Both the position numbers and the translations under genes were made by a program. Below the pieces are notes generated by a model. The model was not told where the DNA came from, made no database searches, and saw nothing but the letters and a program-made list of their open reading frames with translations. From SXXH01 sp041165735 (GTDB taxonomy: Bacteria > Planctomycetota > UBA1135 > GCA-002686595), in contig JBKDQQ010000211.1 of assembly GCA_046341775.1 (NCBI GenBank), forward strand, positions 1 through 64,000: a stretch of DNA of 64,000 bases, in the 5' to 3' direction. Of the stretch, positions 17,615 through 26,399 are shown piece after piece (position 1 is the stretch's first letter; each line of letters opens with the position of its first letter).

Positions 17615-17621
17615 GCAGGCG

Positions 17622-17627
17622 AGGATA
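17622..17627 (-). promoter_or_regulatory. Putative -10 element, leaderless arrangement, GldA-like operon
   Basis: Minus-strand TATCCT preceded by GG, 7 nt before ATG 17614. The same hexamer appears before der and before the Haem_bd gene. Confidence 0.5.
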
Positions 17628-17795
17628 CCGGTGGCGCGGGCGCGTTGCACCGCGCGACGAAGCCTGGACGGACCGTCTAGGCGCGCATCGTGCGCGATGG
17701 CTCCGCGGGGCGCGCGGGCCGAGCTCGGCGACGCCGCGCGGGCCTCCGGGCCTGTTCGGACGGGTCGCTTGGTAGCACGAGCCTCGCGCGAGGGG

Positions 17796-17801
17796 TACCT
17801 T
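17796..17801 (+). promoter_or_regulatory. Putative -10 element, leaderless arrangement, peptide ABC operon
   Basis: TACCTT preceded by GG, 8 nt before ATG 17810. With the -10 on the opposite strand it makes a 195-bp divergent control region between two ABC operons. Confidence 0.45.
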
Positions 17802-17809
17802 CCATCCGC

Positions 17810-19786
17810 ATGGGGATCCCGTCCGTCTCGCTCGCCGCTTCGGAAGGCCCGCCTCCGCGCCTGGTGCGCGCTTCGGCGCGTGCGAGCGGCGGAATCCGGG
17901 CGTGGGCCGGCGGCGGATCCCGTTCGTTCCTCGCCGGCCTGCTCTGCGCCTTCGCCGGCGCCTGCGGCACGGCGGACGAGCCTGCGTCCGCGACATTGGG
18001 CGCGCGCGGCGACCGGCCGCCGTTCGCGGTCCCGCGCGACGCGTTCGAGCGCGAGCGGCTGCGCGCCGTGGACGCGTTCCATCCCGAGCGCGGCGCGAGC
18101 CTCGCGGATGGCGGCGAGGTGGTCGTGCACACCGAGGCCCTGCCCAAGCACTTGAACCCGCTCCTCGCGAGCACCGTGCACACGCGGCGCATCCTGCAGG
18201 ACGCGCACGCCACGCTGCAGGCGCGCGACGCGCGCGGCGAGTGGCGTCCGCAACTGGCGCGCGCCGTGCGCGTGCTGGATCGGTTGGCGCTGCCCTCCGG
18301 CGAGGTGCTCCACGGCCGGGCCGACGAGTCCGCGGCGAGCTTCGAGGTCGACGGCGGCGGACGGAGCGCGCGCCTCGCCGAGGGCGTGCTCGCGCGCGGC
18401 GTGCTCCACGAGGTCGAACTGCAGCCCGGAGCGACCTGGCACGATGGCGCGCCGCTCGTCGTCGAGGACATCCTGTTCAGCCTCGCGCTCCACAAGAACG
18501 CCGAGGTGCGCTGCGACGAGTCGCGCTGGCAGTACGAGCGCATCGTCTCGTGCCGCAAGGTCGACGAGCGCACCGTGCGATTCGAGTTCCGCGAGCCCTA
18601 CTTCCAGTCGACCGCGACGGTGGCGGAACTGCCCATCCTTCCGCGCCACATCTACGACCTCGACCTGGTGGAACCCGGCGTGGCGCACGACGATGCCGCG
18701 CGCGCGCGCTTCGTCAACGAACATCCGCGCAACCGCGAGTGGATCGGGCTCGGTCCGTACCGCGTGGCGCGCTTCGATTCGGAAGGCGTCGAGTTGCGCC
18801 GCTTCGCCGGATGGTTCGATCCCGCCACGCGAGGGCAGTCGGAGACGCTGCGTTGGCGGCTCGTCGCCGATCCGGGCGCGGCTTGGCGCGCGCTGCAAGC
18901 GGGCGAGCTCGACCTCGCCGCGGCCCTCGCCACGGACGACTTCCTCTCGCCGGAGGCGGAACGCCTCGAGGCGGAGGGGCGCATCGTGCGTGCGTTGCTC
19001 GAGGCCCCCGGGTACTGGTACGTCGCCTGGAACCAGCTGCGGCCACCCTTCGACGACCAACGCGTGCGCCTCGCGCTCGGCTTGGCGGTCGATCTCGACG
19101 CCTTCGTCGCCAGCCACTACAAGGGTCTCGCCCAGCGCGTGACCGGCCCCTATCCGCCCGGATCGCCCTTCTGCCCGGACGACCTCGCGCCCCTGGCGCA
19201 CGATCCCGCGCGCGCAGCCGCGCTGCTGGCGGAGGCGGGATGGCGCGACCTCGACGGCGACTCGGTGCGCGACAAGCAAGGTGCGCGCTTGTCGTTCGAG
19301 CTGCTCGTGCAGGCGGGCGGCGGCCCGGCCGCGGCCTTCGCCGCGTACTACCAGGAGGCGTTGCGCCCGTTGGGCGTGGAGCTGCGCGTGGGCACGCTCG
19401 AACTCGCCCAGCTCGTGGCGCGGCGCAACGCGCGCGACTACGACGCGGTGCTGCTGGCCTGGGCTGTTTCGCCCGAGCCCGATCCGGCGCAGAGCTGGCA
19501 CTCGCGGCACGCGGCGCCCGGATCGGGCGGCAGCAACTTCGCCGCGCTGCGCGACGCCGAGGTCGATCGGCTGCTCGAGGCGGGGGCGGCCGAACTGGAC
19601 GCCGCGCGCCGGGCGCTGCATTGGCGCGCGCTGCACCGGCGGGTCTTCGAGCTGCAACCATACTTGTTCGGCGTCGCGCCGCTGCGCAAGGTGGCCGCGC
19701 AGCGCGGGCTGCACGGCCTGCGTTGGCAGGCGCTCGATCCGAACTTCCGGGCGCGCGAACTGGGTTGGGTGGCGCGACGCGACTAG
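17810..19786 (+). CDS. Family 5 extracellular solute-binding lipoprotein (peptide ABC importer)
   Basis: Periplasmic binding component of an oligopeptide/dipeptide-type importer, 658 residues. A basic stretch of ~38 residues precedes a hydrophobic segment ending in a lipobox-like FAGAC. The SBP_bac_5 fold is shown by HLNPLLASTVHTRRIL near the start of the mature protein, ATWHDGAPLVVEDILFSL, FREPYFQSTATVAELPILP, and the late block QAGGGPAAAFAAYYQEALRPLGVEL. The unusually long pre-signal region makes the start uncertain, but ATG 17810 is supported by the -10 element. It heads the operon with two permeases and a double ATPase. Peptide specificity is inferred from family only. Confidence 0.88.
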   Translation: MGIPSVSLAASEGPPPRLVRASARASGGIRAWAGGGSRSFLAGLLCAFAGACGTADEPASATLGARGDRPPFAVPRDAFERERLRAVDAFHPERGASLADGGEVVVHTEALPKHLNPLLASTVHTRRILQDAHATLQARDARGEWRPQLARAVRVLDRLALPSGEVLHGRADESAASFEVDGGGRSARLAEGVLARGVLHEVELQPGATWHDGAPLVVEDILFSLALHKNAEVRCDESRWQYERIVSCRKVDERTVRFEFREPYFQSTATVAELPILPRHIYDLDLVEPGVAHDDAARARFVNEHPRNREWIGLGPYRVARFDSEGVELRRFAGWFDPATRGQSETLRWRLVADPGAAWRALQAGELDLAAALATDDFLSPEAERLEAEGRIVRALLEAPGYWYVAWNQLRPPFDDQRVRLALGLAVDLDAFVASHYKGLAQRVTGPYPPGSPFCPDDLAPLAHDPARAAALLAEAGWRDLDGDSVRDKQGARLSFELLVQAGGGPAAAFAAYYQEALRPLGVELRVGTLELAQLVARRNARDYDAVLLAWAVSPEPDPAQSWHSRHAAPGSGGSNFAALRDAEVDRLLEAGAAELDAARRALHWRALHRRVFELQPYLFGVAPLRKVAAQRGLHGLRWQALDPNFRARELGWVARRD

Positions 19787-19795
19787 TTCGCGCGC

Positions 19796-20833
19796 GTGAG
19801 CGAGATGGGACCAGGCTTGCGAGTGCTGCTGCGACTCTCGGCGACCATCCCCTTGGTCGTGCTGGTCGTCGCGGGCCTCTTCCGGCTGGCGCCCGGCGCA
19901 CGCGGGCTGGAGTTGCAGTCCGATTCGCCGTCGGCCGCCGCAGGCGCGGCGGAGGCGCGCTTCGCCGCCGACCACTTGCTCGACGCCTCCTTCCCGCGCC
20001 AGTACTTCCACGCGCTCGGTCCGTTCGACTTGTCCCCGCGCGGACACGCGTGGTTCGGCGGCGACCACAGCAGGCCGTGGCACGGCCTCTTGGCCTTCGA
20101 GTTCGGCGTCGAGCAGGCTCGACCGCAAGTGCGCGTGGCCGACGAGCTGGGACGCAGGTTGCTCCTGACCGTGCCGCTCGCGGGCGCGGCGCTGCTCCTC
20201 GCGCTGCTCTTCGCCTTGCCGCTGGGGCATTGGTTGGCGCTGCGCGGCGCGCACGCCGATGCGCGCGCGTGCGGCGCGCTGCTCCTGTTCCTCGACGCGT
20301 TGCCGGGCTTCGCGACTTGCCTGCTGCTCCTGGCGGCGCTGGGGCCGGGCGGGCTCGACTGGTTCCCCGCGTTCGGCCTCGCGTCGCGCGACGCGTCGTG
20401 GCCGGCGTCGTTGGACCGCGCGTGGCATCTCGTCCTGCCGGTCATGTGCTTGTCGCTGGGCTCGATCGCGCATCTCGCGCGGCAGTTCGCCACCGGCTTG
20501 CGGTCGATCGAAGGCGAGGAATGGATGCGCGCCGCCCGCGCCAACGGCCTATCGCGTTCCGAGGCCCTGCGCCGACACGGCTGGAGCCATGCCGCCGGTT
20601 CCCTCGTGGGACTCCTCGGCGGCGCGCTACCCGGCCTGATCTCGGGCTCGGTGGTCGTAGAGACGATCTTCGGCCTGCCCGGGCTAGGCGGTTACGCCAT
20701 GGAAGCGGTCCTCGCGCGCGACCACGGCATCGTGCTCGCCGCCTGCACGCTCGCCGCGGTCCTCGCGGTGGCGGGCTCCGTCGCCTCCGACCTCCTGCTG
20801 GCGCGAATCGATCCGCGCATCTCGCATGGGTGA
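19796..20833 (+). CDS. Peptide ABC permease, DppB/OppB-like
   Basis: A 345-residue inner-membrane permease. After one N-terminal membrane helix there is a periplasmic region of ~100 residues, then about five helices. The ATPase-contacting EAA-like loop is EEWMRAARANGLSRSEALRRHGW, matching DppB's E..yv..ARAkGls...vl..H. GLPGLGGYAMEAVLARDH is the other family marker. The start is GTG 19796, 9 nt after the binding-protein stop; ATG 19805 is possible. The stop overlaps the next permease gene by 8 nt. Confidence 0.9.
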   Translation: MSEMGPGLRVLLRLSATIPLVVLVVAGLFRLAPGARGLELQSDSPSAAAGAAEARFAADHLLDASFPRQYFHALGPFDLSPRGHAWFGGDHSRPWHGLLAFEFGVEQARPQVRVADELGRRLLLTVPLAGAALLLALLFALPLGHWLALRGAHADARACGALLLFLDALPGFATCLLLLAALGPGGLDWFPAFGLASRDASWPASLDRAWHLVLPVMCLSLGSIAHLARQFATGLRSIEGEEWMRAARANGLSRSEALRRHGWSHAAGSLVGLLGGALPGLISGSVVVETIFGLPGLGGYAMEAVLARDHGIVLAACTLAAVLAVAGSVASDLLLARIDPRISHG

Positions 20834-22304
20834 TCGACGCGACGATCGCTGGACGCGCCGCGCGGCGTGGGGGACCTTGGCGGGCTTGCTCGCCTTGGCG
20901 TGGTTGGCGCCGCTCCTCGCCAGCGCGCGTCCCTTGTGGGCCGAGGCGGTCGAGGTCGCGCGCGTGCGCGAGGCGCGCGCGGCCGCGCGCCAGTGCCTCG
21001 ACGAGTTGCAGGCGGCCGAAGGCGCCGCGCCCGGGTCGCGCGACGCGCTCGCCGTGGCGACGGCGCGCGGCAACCTGGCGCGCATCGCGCGCGTCAAGGC
21101 GGAACTGGAGGGCGAGCCGGAGTCGGGCTTCCTCGCGCGCTTCGAAGGCGCCACGCGCACGGCGGGAGCTGGCGAGTTGCGCGCGCTCCACGAACATTGG
21201 GAACTCGCCACGCGGGACGGGCTGCGTCGGCGCAGCGGCAGTCCCGCCATGGCCAACCTGTCGACCGGGGAACGCGCGCGGCTCGTGCTCGTGCCGCTGG
21301 TGGCGTGGCTCGGCTGGTGTCGCCTCCGTGCCCGCGCGCCGCGCGCGGGCGGGGTCGCGGCGGCGCTTTGCGTCGCGGTGCTCGTGGCGCTCGGCATGGC
21401 CTGGGCGAGCCACGACGCGCCGCGCTTCCTCGACAAGCAGAGCATGGCGCGCGGCGAGCACGAGGTCGTGCGCGTCGCGTGGGCTCCGCTGTCGTTCGGG
21501 CCGAACGAGACGCGCCTCGCCGAGGCGTGGAGCCCGCCCGGCTGGCTCGTCTCCGCCGCGTCGAGCGGCGTGGCGACCTTGCCGGGCGAGCCTGCGCTGG
21601 ACGACGCCTGGCGACACCCCTTGGGCACGGACGCGCTCGGACGCGACGTGCTGGCGCGCCTCCTGCACGGCGCGGCACCCACGCTGGAGATCGCCCTCGG
21701 CGCCGCGCTGGCGGCCTTGGGGCTGGGCGTGCTGCTCGGGCTGGCGGCGGGCTGGTTCGGCGGGTTCGTCGACTATTGCGTGCAGCGCGCGATGGAGACG
21801 CTCTCCAGCCTGCCCTTCCTGTTCCTGGCCATCGTGGTGCTGGCGGCGACGCGCGGGAACCTGTCGCCGGGCGCCGCCCTCGCGGCGACCATCGCCTGCG
21901 TCGCCTGGACCCCCGTCGCGCGGATCGTGCGCGCGCTGGCCCTGATCGAGCGCGGTCGCGAGCATGTGCTCGCCGCGCGCGTGGCGGGCATTCCATCGTG
22001 GCGCATCGCGCTGGTGCACGTCCTGCCGGCGACCACCTCGGCCGCGCTCGTCGCCACCGCCTTCGTCGCCGCGGGAGCGGTGGGCGTGGAGTCCGCGCTT
22101 TCGTGGCTCGGACTCTCGACCAGCGTGCCGCAGCCCACCTGGGGCGGCCTCGCCGCGGGAGCCGGCGGACTCGGGCGCGCCTGGGTCTGGCTGCCGCCCA
22201 GCCTGCTCGTGGCCGCGACCGCCACCGCGCTGCTCCTGCTCGCCGACGAGGCGCGCGGCGCGACTCGCGCGGGCGGATCCGGCGGCGGGGGGGCGGGAGC
22301 GTGA
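20826..22304 (+). CDS. Peptide ABC permease, DppC/OppC-like, with a long inserted region
   Basis: A 492-residue permease, clearly longer than the usual ~300. The C-terminal half is classical DppC: HPLGTDALGRDVLARLLHGA, then five helices with the EAA-like loop REHVLAARVAGIPSWRIALVH. Between the first helix and this core lie about 240 extra residues. They include a charged alpha-helical stretch (residues ~40-110, EVARVREARAAARQ and similar) and two further hydrophobic segments. YejE-type permeases also carry extended periplasmic regions, so this may belong nearer to that branch. It overlaps its neighbours at both ends, so co-translation is likely. Confidence 0.87.
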   Translation: MGDRRDDRWTRRAAWGTLAGLLALAWLAPLLASARPLWAEAVEVARVREARAAARQCLDELQAAEGAAPGSRDALAVATARGNLARIARVKAELEGEPESGFLARFEGATRTAGAGELRALHEHWELATRDGLRRRSGSPAMANLSTGERARLVLVPLVAWLGWCRLRARAPRAGGVAAALCVAVLVALGMAWASHDAPRFLDKQSMARGEHEVVRVAWAPLSFGPNETRLAEAWSPPGWLVSAASSGVATLPGEPALDDAWRHPLGTDALGRDVLARLLHGAAPTLEIALGAALAALGLGVLLGLAAGWFGGFVDYCVQRAMETLSSLPFLFLAIVVLAATRGNLSPGAALAATIACVAWTPVARIVRALALIERGREHVLAARVAGIPSWRIALVHVLPATTSAALVATAFVAAGAVGVESALSWLGLSTSVPQPTWGGLAAGAGGLGRAWVWLPPSLLVAATATALLLLADEARGATRAGGSGGGGAGA

Positions 22305-23779
22305 GCGGCGACGCGCTGGTCGAGCTGCGCGACTTCGGGCTGCGCCGCGGCGGCCGCGAGGTGCTTCGTCAAATCAATTTGACAATCGGGCCCGGCCAGT
22401 CGATGGCGGTGGTCGGGCGCTCGGGCGCCGGCAAGTCGAGCCTCCTGCGCGCCATCGGCGGCCTGCTCGACGCCGACGAGGCGCCCTTCGGCGGCCTCGC
22501 GCGGGTCGGCGGCGACGCCCCGTGGCGCGAGATCGGCTTCGTGTTCCAGGAGCCGCGCTCGGCGCTCGATCCCCTGTGGCGCGCCGGAGAGCTCGTGGCC
22601 GAGCCGTTGCGCGCGTCGGGCGCGTCGGGTGCCGAGCGCGAGCAGCGCGTCATGCGGGCGCTTGCCGACGCGGGCCTCTCGGAACCGGAGCGCATGGCGC
22701 GCAGCTTCCCGCACCAGTTGTCGGGGGGCGAGCGCCAGCGGGTGCTGCTGGCGGTCGCCCTGGCGCGCAGGCCGCGCCTGCTGCTCCTGGACGAGCCCTC
22801 CAGCGCCCTGGACCGCGGCGCGGCCGAGCGGCTGCACGACGACCTCGAGCGCCTGCGGCGCGAGCAGGGACTGGCGTGGATCGTCGCTTCGCACGAGCGG
22901 CTCGCCGTCGAACGGACCCAGCGGGTCCTGCGGCTCGAGCAGGGCGCCCCCGTGGCGTCGGGCGATTCGCGCGATTACCTGCGGGACGCGCGCGACCCGC
23001 TGGCGCTGGCCTTCGCCGGCGGATCCAGCCGCGCGCGCGGCACGCGCGCCGGCGAGGTCGTGCTCGAGGCCGTCGACCTGCACCTCGTGCGCGATGCGGG
23101 ACGCGCGCGCGAGTTGCACGTGCTGCGCGGCGCGTCGCTCGCGCTGCGCGCCGGACGCGCGACGGCCGTCGTCGGCGCGTCGGGCGCGGGCAAGACGAGC
23201 CTGCTCCGGCTGCTGCTGGCGCTGGAGGCGCCCTCGGCGGGCGTGGTGCAACTGCGCGACGAGGATGGCGCGCGGCTCTCGTGGTCGGAGATGGCCGAGA
23301 GTCGGCGCCGGCCGCTGAGGAAGCGCTTCGGCGCCGTCTTCCAGGACCCGCGCGGCTCGCTGGATCCGCGGCGCAGCGTGCGCGAGACGCTCGTCGAGCC
23401 GTTGCGCGTGCTCGGCGGCCTCGCGCGCGACGCGGCCGACGAGCGCGCCCTGCGGCTGCTCTCCGAGGTGGGCCTGGGCTCGTCCTGGCTCGAGCGCCTG
23501 CCGGCCGCGATGTCGGGCGGCGAACGCGCGCGCGTCGCCCTGTGCCGCGCCTTGGCGCTCGATCCGCACATCCTCGTCCTCGACGAACCCACCGCCTCCT
23601 TCGATCCGGTGCTGCGCGCGGAGTTCGCGCTGCTGCTGCGGGATCTGGTGGAGCGGCGCGGCCTGGCGCTGCTCTTCGTGGCGCACGACCGCGCCCTGGT
23701 GGAGATGCTGGCCGACGAGGTGCTCGAGCTCGTCGGAGGCCGCTTGCGCCCCGCGGGTCAGGACAGCGGGAGCCCGTAG
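22301..23779 (+). CDS. Double ABC ATPase for peptide import (DppD-DppF fusion type)
   Basis: A 492-residue cytoplasmic protein with two complete ATPase domains, as in YejF/GsiA-type fusions. Domain 1: Walker A GRSGAGKSS near residue 38, signature LSGGERQRVLL, Walker B LLLLDEPSSALD. Domain 2: Walker A GASGAGKTS, signature MSGGERARVAL, Walker B ILVLDEPTASFDP, H-loop FVAHDRALVE. GTG 22301 overlaps the permease stop (GTGA). An AT-rich perfect inverted repeat lies in the coding sequence at 22368-22383, with several codons rare in this window. The 3' end overlaps the convergent HAD gene by 22 bp. Confidence 0.93.
   Translation: MSGDALVELRDFGLRRGGREVLRQINLTIGPGQSMAVVGRSGAGKSSLLRAIGGLLDADEAPFGGLARVGGDAPWREIGFVFQEPRSALDPLWRAGELVAEPLRASGASGAEREQRVMRALADAGLSEPERMARSFPHQLSGGERQRVLLAVALARRPRLLLLDEPSSALDRGAAERLHDDLERLRREQGLAWIVASHERLAVERTQRVLRLEQGAPVASGDSRDYLRDARDPLALAFAGGSSRARGTRAGEVVLEAVDLHLVRDAGRARELHVLRGASLALRAGRATAVVGASGAGKTSLLRLLLALEAPSAGVVQLRDEDGARLSWSEMAESRRRPLRKRFGAVFQDPRGSLDPRRSVRETLVEPLRVLGGLARDAADERALRLLSEVGLGSSWLERLPAAMSGGERARVALCRALALDPHILVLDEPTASFDPVLRAEFALLLRDLVERRGLALLFVAHDRALVEMLADEVLELVGGRLRPAGQDSGSP
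22368..22383. repeat. AT-rich perfect inverted repeat inside the double ATPase gene
   Basis: GTCAAAT-CA-ATTTGAC: two perfect 7-bp arms with a 2-bp centre in otherwise very GC-rich coding DNA. The codons used here (CTT CGT CAA ATC AAT TTG ACA) are mostly of types avoided elsewhere in the gene. Confidence 0.7.
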
Positions 23780-24483
23780 TCCTTGCGCAGGATCGGCCGC
23801 AGCTGGTCGAAGTCGTCGATCACGTGGTCGGGCGCGACCTTGGGCTCTTCGTCCTTGTGGCGGCTGGCGCGCCGCGCCCAGGTGGCCACCATGCCGATCG
23901 ACTTGGGCGGCGCGATGTCGTGCTCGGGGCTGTCGCCGATGTACATCACTTCGGCGGGGGCCAGGCCCATGTCGGACAAGGCCAGTTGGTACAGCTTCGG
24001 ATTGGGCTTGCTGATGCCGATCTGGTCGCTGATGAAGACCGCCTTGGGGTCGAGGTAGGGCACGAGGCCGAGTCGCACGAGCTTCTCGGCCTGCTTGACG
24101 GTCCAGCCGTGGGTGACGATGCCGAGGCGCACGCCGGCGCGCTTGAGGTCGCGCAGCAGCGGATAGACGTCGTCGAAGGGCGCGAGCTCGAGGAACTTCG
24201 TGTCGTGGTACGCGGCCACGCCTGCGGCCACCACCAACGCGGGGTTGACGCGCGCGAGGCTCTTCGGTCGCAGCCGCATGAGCAGCTTGTCGAAGTGGTG
24301 CTCGTAGTTGGAGCTGAACTCGTGCAGCACCTCGTCGAGTTCCTTGAGCACCTGCTCCTCGGGCAGGTCGAGGCCGGCCGAGATCATGGCGCGCACGGCG
24401 TTGGCGCGCGCGCGACGCGCGAAGGCCGTGGTCGGCACCAGCGTGTCGTCGATGTCGAAGAGGATGGCGGAGAGGCGCGTCAC
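23758..24483 (-). CDS. HAD-superfamily hydrolase
   Basis: A 241-residue cytoplasmic phosphatase-like protein. HAD motif I is ILFDIDDTLVPT at residues 7-18 (both catalytic Asp). Motif II is GIVTHGW, motif III lysine is in ISKPNPKLYQLAL, and motif IV is YIGDSPEHDI. A helical cap lies between motifs I and II (residues ~20-95). It resembles the CTE7/YjjG-like group; substrate unknown. The start is GTG 24483, with TAGAAT 9 nt upstream on the same strand, so the mRNA is probably almost leaderless. Its end overlaps the double ATPase gene by 22 bp, a tight convergent arrangement. Confidence 0.9.
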   Translation of the reverse strand: MTRLSAILFDIDDTLVPTTAFARRARANAVRAMISAGLDLPEEQVLKELDEVLHEFSSNYEHHFDKLLMRLRPKSLARVNPALVVAAGVAAYHDTKFLELAPFDDVYPLLRDLKRAGVRLGIVTHGWTVKQAEKLVRLGLVPYLDPKAVFISDQIGISKPNPKLYQLALSDMGLAPAEVMYIGDSPEHDIAPPKSIGMVATWARRASRHKDEEPKVAPDHVIDDFDQLRPILRKDYGLPLS

Positions 24484-24492
24484 GCAGGGCGG

Positions 24493-24498
24493 ATTCTA
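24493..24498 (-). promoter_or_regulatory. Putative -10 element for the HAD hydrolase
   Basis: Minus-strand TAGAAT preceded by CG, 9 nt before GTG 24483. Implies a leader of 2-3 nt at most. Confidence 0.45.
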
Positions 24499-24548
24499 CG
24501 CGCCGGGCCCGCGGGCGCGCACTCCCGTCGCCGGCGGCGCGCCGCTCC

Positions 24549-26129
24549 TCACGGCAGGATCGTGACCTGCGCCCAGTCGGCGGTCAGGCGGCGCGGGCTG
24601 GTGAAGAAGCCCTGGTACCACTGGGTGGTGCCCACGAGGCCGGCGGAGCCCGGCACCGCGACCGCGATGCTCGTCGCCCCGGAGGCGTCGCTGTTGGGCA
24701 TGCTGGTCATGGTGGTGGTGCTGCGTTGCAGGCGCAGCACGCCGATCGCGCCGAAGTTCGACGGGCCCGAGGCCGGCGCGGGCGCGCGCAGCAGGCGGGC
24801 GGGCGAGCCGGCGGGGCCGCGCAGCTGCACGACGTGGCTCGCGCCGATGCGCGGCGCGCCGGAGATGCGCAGATCGGACGCGTCGAAGGCGTACAAGGCG
24901 ATCGAGCCGCCGGTGGCGAAGCTGTTGGCGTGGCCGTTCTTGGCCGCGACGGCCACGCGCTCGCCGTCGCCGCTGATGTCGACGTCGAAGATGGAGCCCG
25001 TGGTCGAGTGCGTGGCGACGGGCGTCGAGCTGGTGCGCGAGTAGAGGCGCAACTGCGCCACCGTGGCCGCCTGGTCGCCCCACAAGCCCAGCGCGATGCG
25101 TCCTCCGTCGGACGAGATGGCGACGTCCCCGGTCGAGTTCTGCAGGCTGCCCGAGCCGACGACCTCCTCGGCCATGGTCGTGGCGAGCGAGGCCACGTCG
25201 AAGGCTTCGACGCGCACCTTGAGGTTCGTGTCGAAGTAGTTGAAGGCCCAGGCGATGGTCGACGAATTCCGGGCGATGTCGATGCGCGCGCAGTAGTTCG
25301 ATCCGGGCAGCGAGTGCTGGTGGATGCGCGAGTAGCCGCCCGTCGCGTTGCGTCGCCAGACGTCGGCTCCGTTGAAGTAGCCGTAGGCGAAGACGGATCC
25401 GTCGCCGGAGATGGCGTGCGCCTCGGTGCCGGTGGGGACGGCGACCATCTGGCGCACCGTGCGCGACTGCGTGTCGAAGACGATGCCCGTGGAGCTGTTC
25501 GCCGCGTAGAACGCGCTGCCGTCGGCGGCGAGGTCGAAGCCGCGCAGTTGGCCGACCATGTTGGCGACCTCGCCCGACCACAGCGGCACGCCCGATGCGG
25601 GGCCGTAGATCGCCACTTGCAGGCGCAAGGTCGACTGGCTCGTCGCCACCGCCACGATCGTCTGTCCGTCGTCGGACACCGCGACCTTGGCGGTCTGCAG
25701 CGTCGCGTTCGTCCATGAATGCACCCAGGTGGGCGTGCTGGAACTGGAGCGCCAGCAGGAGACCTGCGGCACGCGCGAGCTCGAACCGCTCGATTGCGGC
25801 AGCAACCGCAGCGACGCGTGCACGTCGGCGAGGTCGGCCGAGTCGACCTGCGTGTACTGGCTCTCGAGCGGCACGCTGCGTTCCCACACCGGCAGCACCG
25901 GCATGGCCGAGTACGCGGAGAGGAGCTCGGCGTGGTCGTTGCCGTACTCGAACTCGGTGAAGACCTGGCTGCCGCGCGCTCCGATCGACACGACGCGGCC
26001 CGTCCAGCCCGCGCCGTCGTCGGTGCGGGTCCAGATGGAGCCACCGTCGATCAGGTTCTGCGCCGAGGCGGAACCCAGACCCGTGGAGAGGAGCGCGCAC
26101 GCTCCCAGTCGCGACCAAAGCTTGCCCAT
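24549..26129 (-). CDS. Secreted beta-propeller (WD40/PQQ-like) protein
   Basis: A 526-residue exported protein with a Sec signal peptide (MGKLWSRLGACALLSTGLGSASAQ). The rest is a series of ~45-residue repeats with a recurring core of the type VAVSDDGQTIVAVATS, DLAADGSAFYAAN, AISGDGSVFAYGYF, AISSDGGRIALGLW and DISGDGERVAVAA. These are beta-propeller blades. No catalytic motif or C-terminal sorting signal is recognised. ATG 26129 gives the proper signal peptide; the frame could be extended to 26210 but the added residues spoil it. It lies downstream of the two secretin genes on the same strand, separated from them by a strong hairpin, so it is probably a separate transcript. Confidence 0.8.
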   Translation of the reverse strand: MGKLWSRLGACALLSTGLGSASAQNLIDGGSIWTRTDDGAGWTGRVVSIGARGSQVFTEFEYGNDHAELLSAYSAMPVLPVWERSVPLESQYTQVDSADLADVHASLRLLPQSSGSSSRVPQVSCWRSSSSTPTWVHSWTNATLQTAKVAVSDDGQTIVAVATSQSTLRLQVAIYGPASGVPLWSGEVANMVGQLRGFDLAADGSAFYAANSSTGIVFDTQSRTVRQMVAVPTGTEAHAISGDGSVFAYGYFNGADVWRRNATGGYSRIHQHSLPGSNYCARIDIARNSSTIAWAFNYFDTNLKVRVEAFDVASLATTMAEEVVGSGSLQNSTGDVAISSDGGRIALGLWGDQAATVAQLRLYSRTSSTPVATHSTTGSIFDVDISGDGERVAVAAKNGHANSFATGGSIALYAFDASDLRISGAPRIGASHVVQLRGPAGSPARLLRAPAPASGPSNFGAIGVLRLQRSTTTMTSMPNSDASGATSIAVAVPGSAGLVGTTQWYQGFFTSPRRLTADWAQVTILP

Positions 26130-26164
26130 CGCCTGCGCCCTCGCGCGGCCACCGTCAGGATCCC

Positions 26165-26184
26165 CGACTCCCTGCCCGGAGTCG
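26165..26184. other. Hairpin upstream of the beta-propeller gene
   Basis: CGACTCC (26165-26171) pairs perfectly with GGAGTCG (26178-26184) around a 6-nt loop. It lies about 35-55 nt upstream of ATG 26129, so it would fall in the 5' leader if transcription starts further upstream. No promoter was recognised. Confidence 0.4.
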
Positions 26185-26329
26185 AGACGGCATGCCGCTC
26201 GAAGTCGCATATCGGGGGGCGCCGGAGCGGCCCTTGAAACAAGTTCGGAAATTGCGATCTCCTTGGATTGGCGCCGAAATTCCGTCCGATTCCCGGGGCG
26301 GCACGCCGGAAAGGGGGCCGCATGGAAGC

Positions 26330-26365
26330 GCGGCGGGGAGCCCCGATTCCGGGACTCCCCGCCGC
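26330..26365 (-). terminator. Long GC-rich hairpin downstream of the secretin genes
   Basis: GCGGCGGGGAG (26330-26340) and CTCCCCGCCGC (26355-26365) pair perfectly over 11 bp. Inside the loop CCCG (26342-26345) pairs with CGGG (26350-26353) around ATTC. It lies 35-70 bp past the stop of the downstream secretin gene. This is the most stable-looking hairpin in the window and a good candidate for the secretin transcript end. It lacks a T-run directly after the stem. Confidence 0.55.
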
Positions 26366-26399
26366 ATTCGCATCCCCGCCGAGGCGGGCGACGTGGCGC

